A DNA stretch of 46,283 nucleotides from Roseateles chitinivorans (lineage in GTDB: Bacteria; Pseudomonadota; Gammaproteobacteria; Burkholderiales; Burkholderiaceae_C), in NCBI RefSeq assembly GCF_002761755.1, contig NZ_PEOG01000047.1, positions 1 through 46,283 on the forward strand, written 5' to 3'. Below are positions 43,620 to 46,283 of this stretch, piece by piece (within the stretch, counting starts at the first letter, position 1; every line of letters starts with the position of its first letter). The notes below the pieces were generated by a model. It had not been told where the DNA came from and ran no database searches. It was given only the letters and a program-made list of their open reading frames with translations. Position numbers and translations under genes: made by a program.

Positions 43620-44528
43620 TCAGCGCAGGAAGGCCTCCCCCGCCAGCACCGGCTGGTCGCGCAGCCGCGCGGCCATGTGGTCGATCAGCAGCCGCAGCGG
43701 CACCGGCACGCGCCGGCCGGCGGCATGCACCAGGTGCACCGGCGCGGCGGGGATTTCATGGTCGGCCAGCACGATGCGCAGGCGCCCCGCCTGCAGCGCC
43801 TGGGCCGCCTGGTAGATCTGGCAGCGGGCCAGCCCCACGCCGGCCTCGGCCGCGGCGATGCCGGCCGCGCTGTCGTTGACCATCAGCGTCGGCGTCAGGG
43901 CCTGCGACCCATCGCGAAAGCGCCAGGGCGTCATCCCCTGGCCGTCGAAGTAGCCGGCGACGATGCGATGCCCTGCCAGCTCGCGCGGCGACCGCGGCTC
44001 GCCGGCCCGTGCGAGGTAGTCCGGCGAGGCCACGATCACCCGCCGCATGGCGCCCACCGGCACAGCCGTCAGCCCTGAATCGGGCAGGTGGGCGATCCGC
44101 ACGGCCAGGTCCAGGGCCTCGTCCAGCAAGGACACGACGCGGTCGACCAGCAGCAGCTTCATCCGAAGCCGCGGGTACTGCTGCAGGAACTCGGCCGCCA
44201 GTGGCGCGACATGCATGCGCCCGAACATCGACGGCGCGGTCAGCGACAGCAGCCCGGCCGGCTCCGCCTGCGCGCCGGCGACGGCCGCTTCCGACGCGTC
44301 GAGGTCACCCAGGATGCGGCGGCAGTCGAGCAGGAAGCGCTCGCCGGCCTCGGTCAGCCGCACCGAGCGCGTGCTGCGCTGGAACAGCTGCGCGCCCAGG
44401 CGCTGCTCCAGCGTCGCGATCGCGCGGGTGGCGGCCGGCGCCGAGCAGCCCAGCCGTCGCGCGGCACCCGCGAAGCTTTGCGTGTCCGCCACCGCGACGA
44501 AGCAGCGCAGACGCTCGAGATGATCCAT
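43620..44528 (-). CDS. LysR-family transcriptional regulator
   Basis: A 302-residue LysR protein with the winged helix-turn-helix at about 5-65 (FVAVADTQSFAGAARRLGC, then AQLFQRSTRSVRLTEAG) and the effector domain at 90-290. The ATG at 44528 has a strong GAGGGGG six bases upstream; the open frame to 44687 is not coding. It is divergent from a glutathione S-transferase gene, which is its likely target. The spacer has an ATTG-N12-CAAT dyad (44541-44544 and 44557-44560) that could be part of its operator. Confidence 0.93.
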   Translation of the reverse strand: MDHLERLRCFVAVADTQSFAGAARRLGCSAPAATRAIATLEQRLGAQLFQRSTRSVRLTEAGERFLLDCRRILGDLDASEAAVAGAQAEPAGLLSLTAPSMFGRMHVAPLAAEFLQQYPRLRMKLLLVDRVVSLLDEALDLAVRIAHLPDSGLTAVPVGAMRRVIVASPDYLARAGEPRSPRELAGHRIVAGYFDGQGMTPWRFRDGSQALTPTLMVNDSAAGIAAAEAGVGLARCQIYQAAQALQAGRLRIVLADHEIPAAPVHLVHAAGRRVPVPLRLLIDHMAARLRDQPVLAGEAFLR

Positions 44529-44650
44529 CGCGGCCCCCTCATTGTTTCGGTGGCTGCAATTCTGAATGATGCACGGCGCCCATTCCGGCCAGCCGCTGCA
44601 ATGGCTACGGTAGAGGCCTTGCTGACGACATCCGATTGGAGCCGCCCCCG

Positions 44651-45346
44651 ATGAACGCCCCCGTCCTCCCCGCCGCCACCGGTCCATCCACCGCCGCAGC
44701 CCCCGCGACCGTCCCTTCGGCGGCCCCTGTGGCCTTCCCGGCCGCGCCGCTGCGCCTGCACCGCCTGGCCGCGTCGGGCCATTGCCACCGCGTCGAGCTG
44801 TTGTTGTCGCTGCTGGGTCTGCCCTATGAGGTCGTCGACCTCGACCTGCGCCGCGGCGACCAGCATCAGCCAGCCTTCCTCGCGCTGAACGCGCTGGCGC
44901 AGGTGCCGGTGCTGGAGGACGGCGATCTCGTGCTGCCGGAGAGCAACGCGATCCTGGTCTACCTCACAACCCGCTACGCCCCCGAGGCCGGCTGGCTCCC
45001 CCGGGACGCGGTCGAGGCCGCCTGGCAGCAGCGCTGGTTCAGCCTGTCGGTCAGCCTGCTCGGCCCGGGCGCGGCCTCGCCGCGCTACCGCGCGCTGACC
45101 GGCCAGCCGGTGGATCCGGCCTCGCTGGCGCTGGGACATCGGCTGTTCGCGCTGATCGAGGACCGGCTCGCCCGCAGCGCCTTCCTCGTGAGCGACCGGC
45201 CGATGCTGGCCGACCTCGCCTTCTACGGCTACACCTCGCAGGCGCCGATCGGCGGCGTCTCGCTGGCGGACTATCCGCGGCTGCGCGGCTGGCTGGCGCG
45301 GATCGAGGCGCTGCCCGGCTTCGTCCCGCTCACCGATCAACTCTGA
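44651..45346 (+). CDS. Glutathione S-transferase family protein
   Basis: A 231-residue cytosolic GST. After an unusual Ala/Pro-rich N-terminal extension of about 35 residues come the thioredoxin-fold domain (LRLHRLAASGHCHRVELLL, with Ser/Cys region for glutathione activation, and the cis-Pro and ES motif in VPVLEDGDLVLPESNAIL) and an all-helical C-terminal domain (FYGYTSQAPIGG, YPRLRGWLARIEALP). The start is the ATG at 44651; a TTG at 44636 adds five residues. It is divergent from the LysR regulator and lies 18 bp before the flavin-domain gene, so both are probably co-transcribed and induced together. The substrate is unknown. Confidence 0.9.
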   Translation: MNAPVLPAATGPSTAAAPATVPSAAPVAFPAAPLRLHRLAASGHCHRVELLLSLLGLPYEVVDLDLRRGDQHQPAFLALNALAQVPVLEDGDLVLPESNAILVYLTTRYAPEAGWLPRDAVEAAWQQRWFSLSVSLLGPGAASPRYRALTGQPVDPASLALGHRLFALIEDRLARSAFLVSDRPMLADLAFYGYTSQAPIGGVSLADYPRLRGWLARIEALPGFVPLTDQL

Positions 45347-45364
45347 GCCCCGCCGAGCTTCACC

Positions 45365-46283
45365 ATGGACTTGACCCTCGACCGTTCCGGGGACACGACC
45401 TGGCACCCCGGCGAGCAGGCGCTGCAGGCGCGCAGCGGCATGCGCGAGCGCATGGCCGAGATCGGCCCGCAGGTCATCCGCGACCACATGCCGGACCAGC
45501 ACCGCGAGCTGTTCGGCAAGCTGCCGACGATGCTGCTGGGCGCGCTCGACGCCGCGGGGCAGGCCTGGGCGACGATGCTGGCCGGCCCGCCCGGTTTCGT
45601 CGCCACGCCGGACCCGCGGACGATGACGATCTCGACGACGCTGGACGGGCAGGATCCGGCGCTGGCCGCGCTGCGCGCGCAGGGACCGGGCGCGCCGGTC
45701 GGCTTGCTGGGCCTGGAGCCGCACACCCGCCGGCGCAACCGGATGAACGGGCGGCTCGCGGCGATGTCGGAGGGCGGGCTCGAGGTGACCGTCGTGCAGA
45801 GCTTCGGCAACTGCCCGAAGTACATCCAGGCGCGCGAACCGCTGCGCTGGGACGGCGCGCCGCCGGCCCTGGCACAGCCGCTGGACGCGGCCCTCGATGC
45901 CCGCGCGCTGGCCTCGATCGAGGCGGCCGACACGGTGTTCATCGCGAGCGCCTCGGCGCCGGTGCCTGGCGACGGTCGCGCCGAGGGCGTGGACGTGTCG
46001 CACCGCGGCGGTCCGCCGGGTTTCGTGGCGGTGCAGCGGCGGCTGGACGGCGGTGTCGAGCTGCTGATCCCCGACTTCCCCGGCAACCGCTTCTTCATGA
46101 CGCTGGGCAACCTGCTGCGGCATCCGCGCGCCGGACTGCTGGTGCCGGACTACGCGAGCGGCGAGCTGGTGCTGCTGGCCTTCGACGGAGACCGCCTCGT
46201 GGGATCCGCCGGCCTGCATCCGGTCGGTCCGCAGGCACGCCGCCGCCACGCGATGATGCTGGGCATCGGCGTGCATCCGGACG
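45365..46283 (+). CDS. PNPOx-like flavin-binding protein joined to a GNAT acetyltransferase fragment (3' partial)
   Basis: The frame starts at the ATG at 45365 and runs off the window (306 residues seen). The first 265 or so residues are a pyridoxamine-phosphate-oxidase-like (PPOX) flavin domain of the type with VVQSFGNCPKYIQ, DVSHRGGPPGFV and PDFPGNRFFMTLGNLL. Near 46165 the sequence changes: instead of the family's usual continuation (a glycine-rich TGRAEI-like strand) it reads GELVLLAFDGDRLVGSAGL, then RRRHAMMLGIGVHPD, which matches the middle of a YhhY-type GNAT acetyltransferase whose first 55 or so residues are lacking. The frame is unbroken. It may be a true fusion, a deletion or an assembly join. 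Probably in an operon with the GST gene. Confidence 0.7.
   Translation, partial: MDLTLDRSGDTTWHPGEQALQARSGMRERMAEIGPQVIRDHMPDQHRELFGKLPTMLLGALDAAGQAWATMLAGPPGFVATPDPRTMTISTTLDGQDPALAALRAQGPGAPVGLLGLEPHTRRRNRMNGRLAAMSEGGLEVTVVQSFGNCPKYIQAREPLRWDGAPPALAQPLDAALDARALASIEAADTVFIASASAPVPGDGRAEGVDVSHRGGPPGFVAVQRRLDGGVELLIPDFPGNRFFMTLGNLLRHPRAGLLVPDYASGELVLLAFDGDRLVGSAGLHPVGPQARRRHAMMLGIGVHPD

Noticed and set aside
1..46283. CRISPR arrays, tRNA/rRNA genes, insertion sequences or integrase genes
   Set aside because: No regularly spaced repeats, no tRNA-like cloverleaf sequence and no transposase or integrase motifs were noticed on reading.

Overview
The window is about 46 kb of GC-rich (high-60s percent by eye) bacterial chromosome. 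Gene content and style point to a betaproteobacterium of the Burkholderiales, probably near the Roseateles/Mitsuaria/Leptothrix group. The clues are LytS/LytTR-type signalling, an ECF42 sigma module, an HD-GYP regulator, tkt and gap on one strand, a short BirA followed by a SPOR-like protein, and a GlyGly-CTERM protease. The genus is inference. Most of the window is ordinary chromosome. I see no tRNA, rRNA, IS element, prophage or CRISPR array.

Layout. 1-6.4 kb is signalling: the 3' end of a hybrid histidine kinase with an Hpt domain, overlapped by an HD-GYP c-di-GMP phosphodiesterase; a fused SpmA/SpmB-type membrane protein; a membrane diguanylate cyclase; and a LytS-type kinase with its LytTR regulator. 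6.5-8.9 kb is an ECF42 module (YCII/DGPF protein, VOC protein, long ECF sigma factor). 9.1-12.7 kb holds a TPR-like diguanylate cyclase directly downstream of, and in frame with, a LysR regulator, which is divergent from an SDR oxidoreductase. 12.7-13.8 kb is a lower-GC gene for a PD-(D/E)xK nuclease-like protein, the oddest insertion in the left half. 13.9-18.9 kb is a branched-chain amino-acid type ABC importer (livK, livH, fused livM-livG, livF), with an attenuator-like hairpin after livK.

19.1-24.6 kb carries an MFS exporter, a UbiH-family hydroxylase, a Tat-exported PhoD lipoprotein and an aldo/keto reductase. 24.7-28.1 kb is one very large periplasmic-sensor diguanylate cyclase. 28.4-31.5 kb has a cation/proton antiporter translationally coupled to a YbdK-type carboxylate-amine ligase, then murU on the other strand. 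31.7-36.3 kb is central carbon metabolism (transketolase and GAPDH) with an exported protein built from cysteine-paired TonB-C-like repeats lying between them.

36.4-40.0 kb has a subtilisin-like protease with a rhombosortase-type tail, a palindromic repeat pair, and a birA/SPOR operon. 40.2-43.6 kb is a divergent pair: a SET-domain lysine methyltransferase with a histone-H1-like Lys/Ala tail, and topoisomerase III. A strictly alternating purine-pyrimidine (Z-DNA-prone) tract separates them. 43.6-46.3 kb holds a LysR regulator divergent from a glutathione S-transferase, then a truncated gene that seems to join a PNPOx-like flavin domain to part of a GNAT acetyltransferase.

The most interesting items are the SET/TopIII divergon, the tandem TonB-C-like secreted protein, the stand-alone nuclease half, and the PNPOx-GNAT junction. 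Four complete c-di-GMP turnover enzymes lie in the first 28 kb. Family assignments come from motif recognition only; no database search was run.
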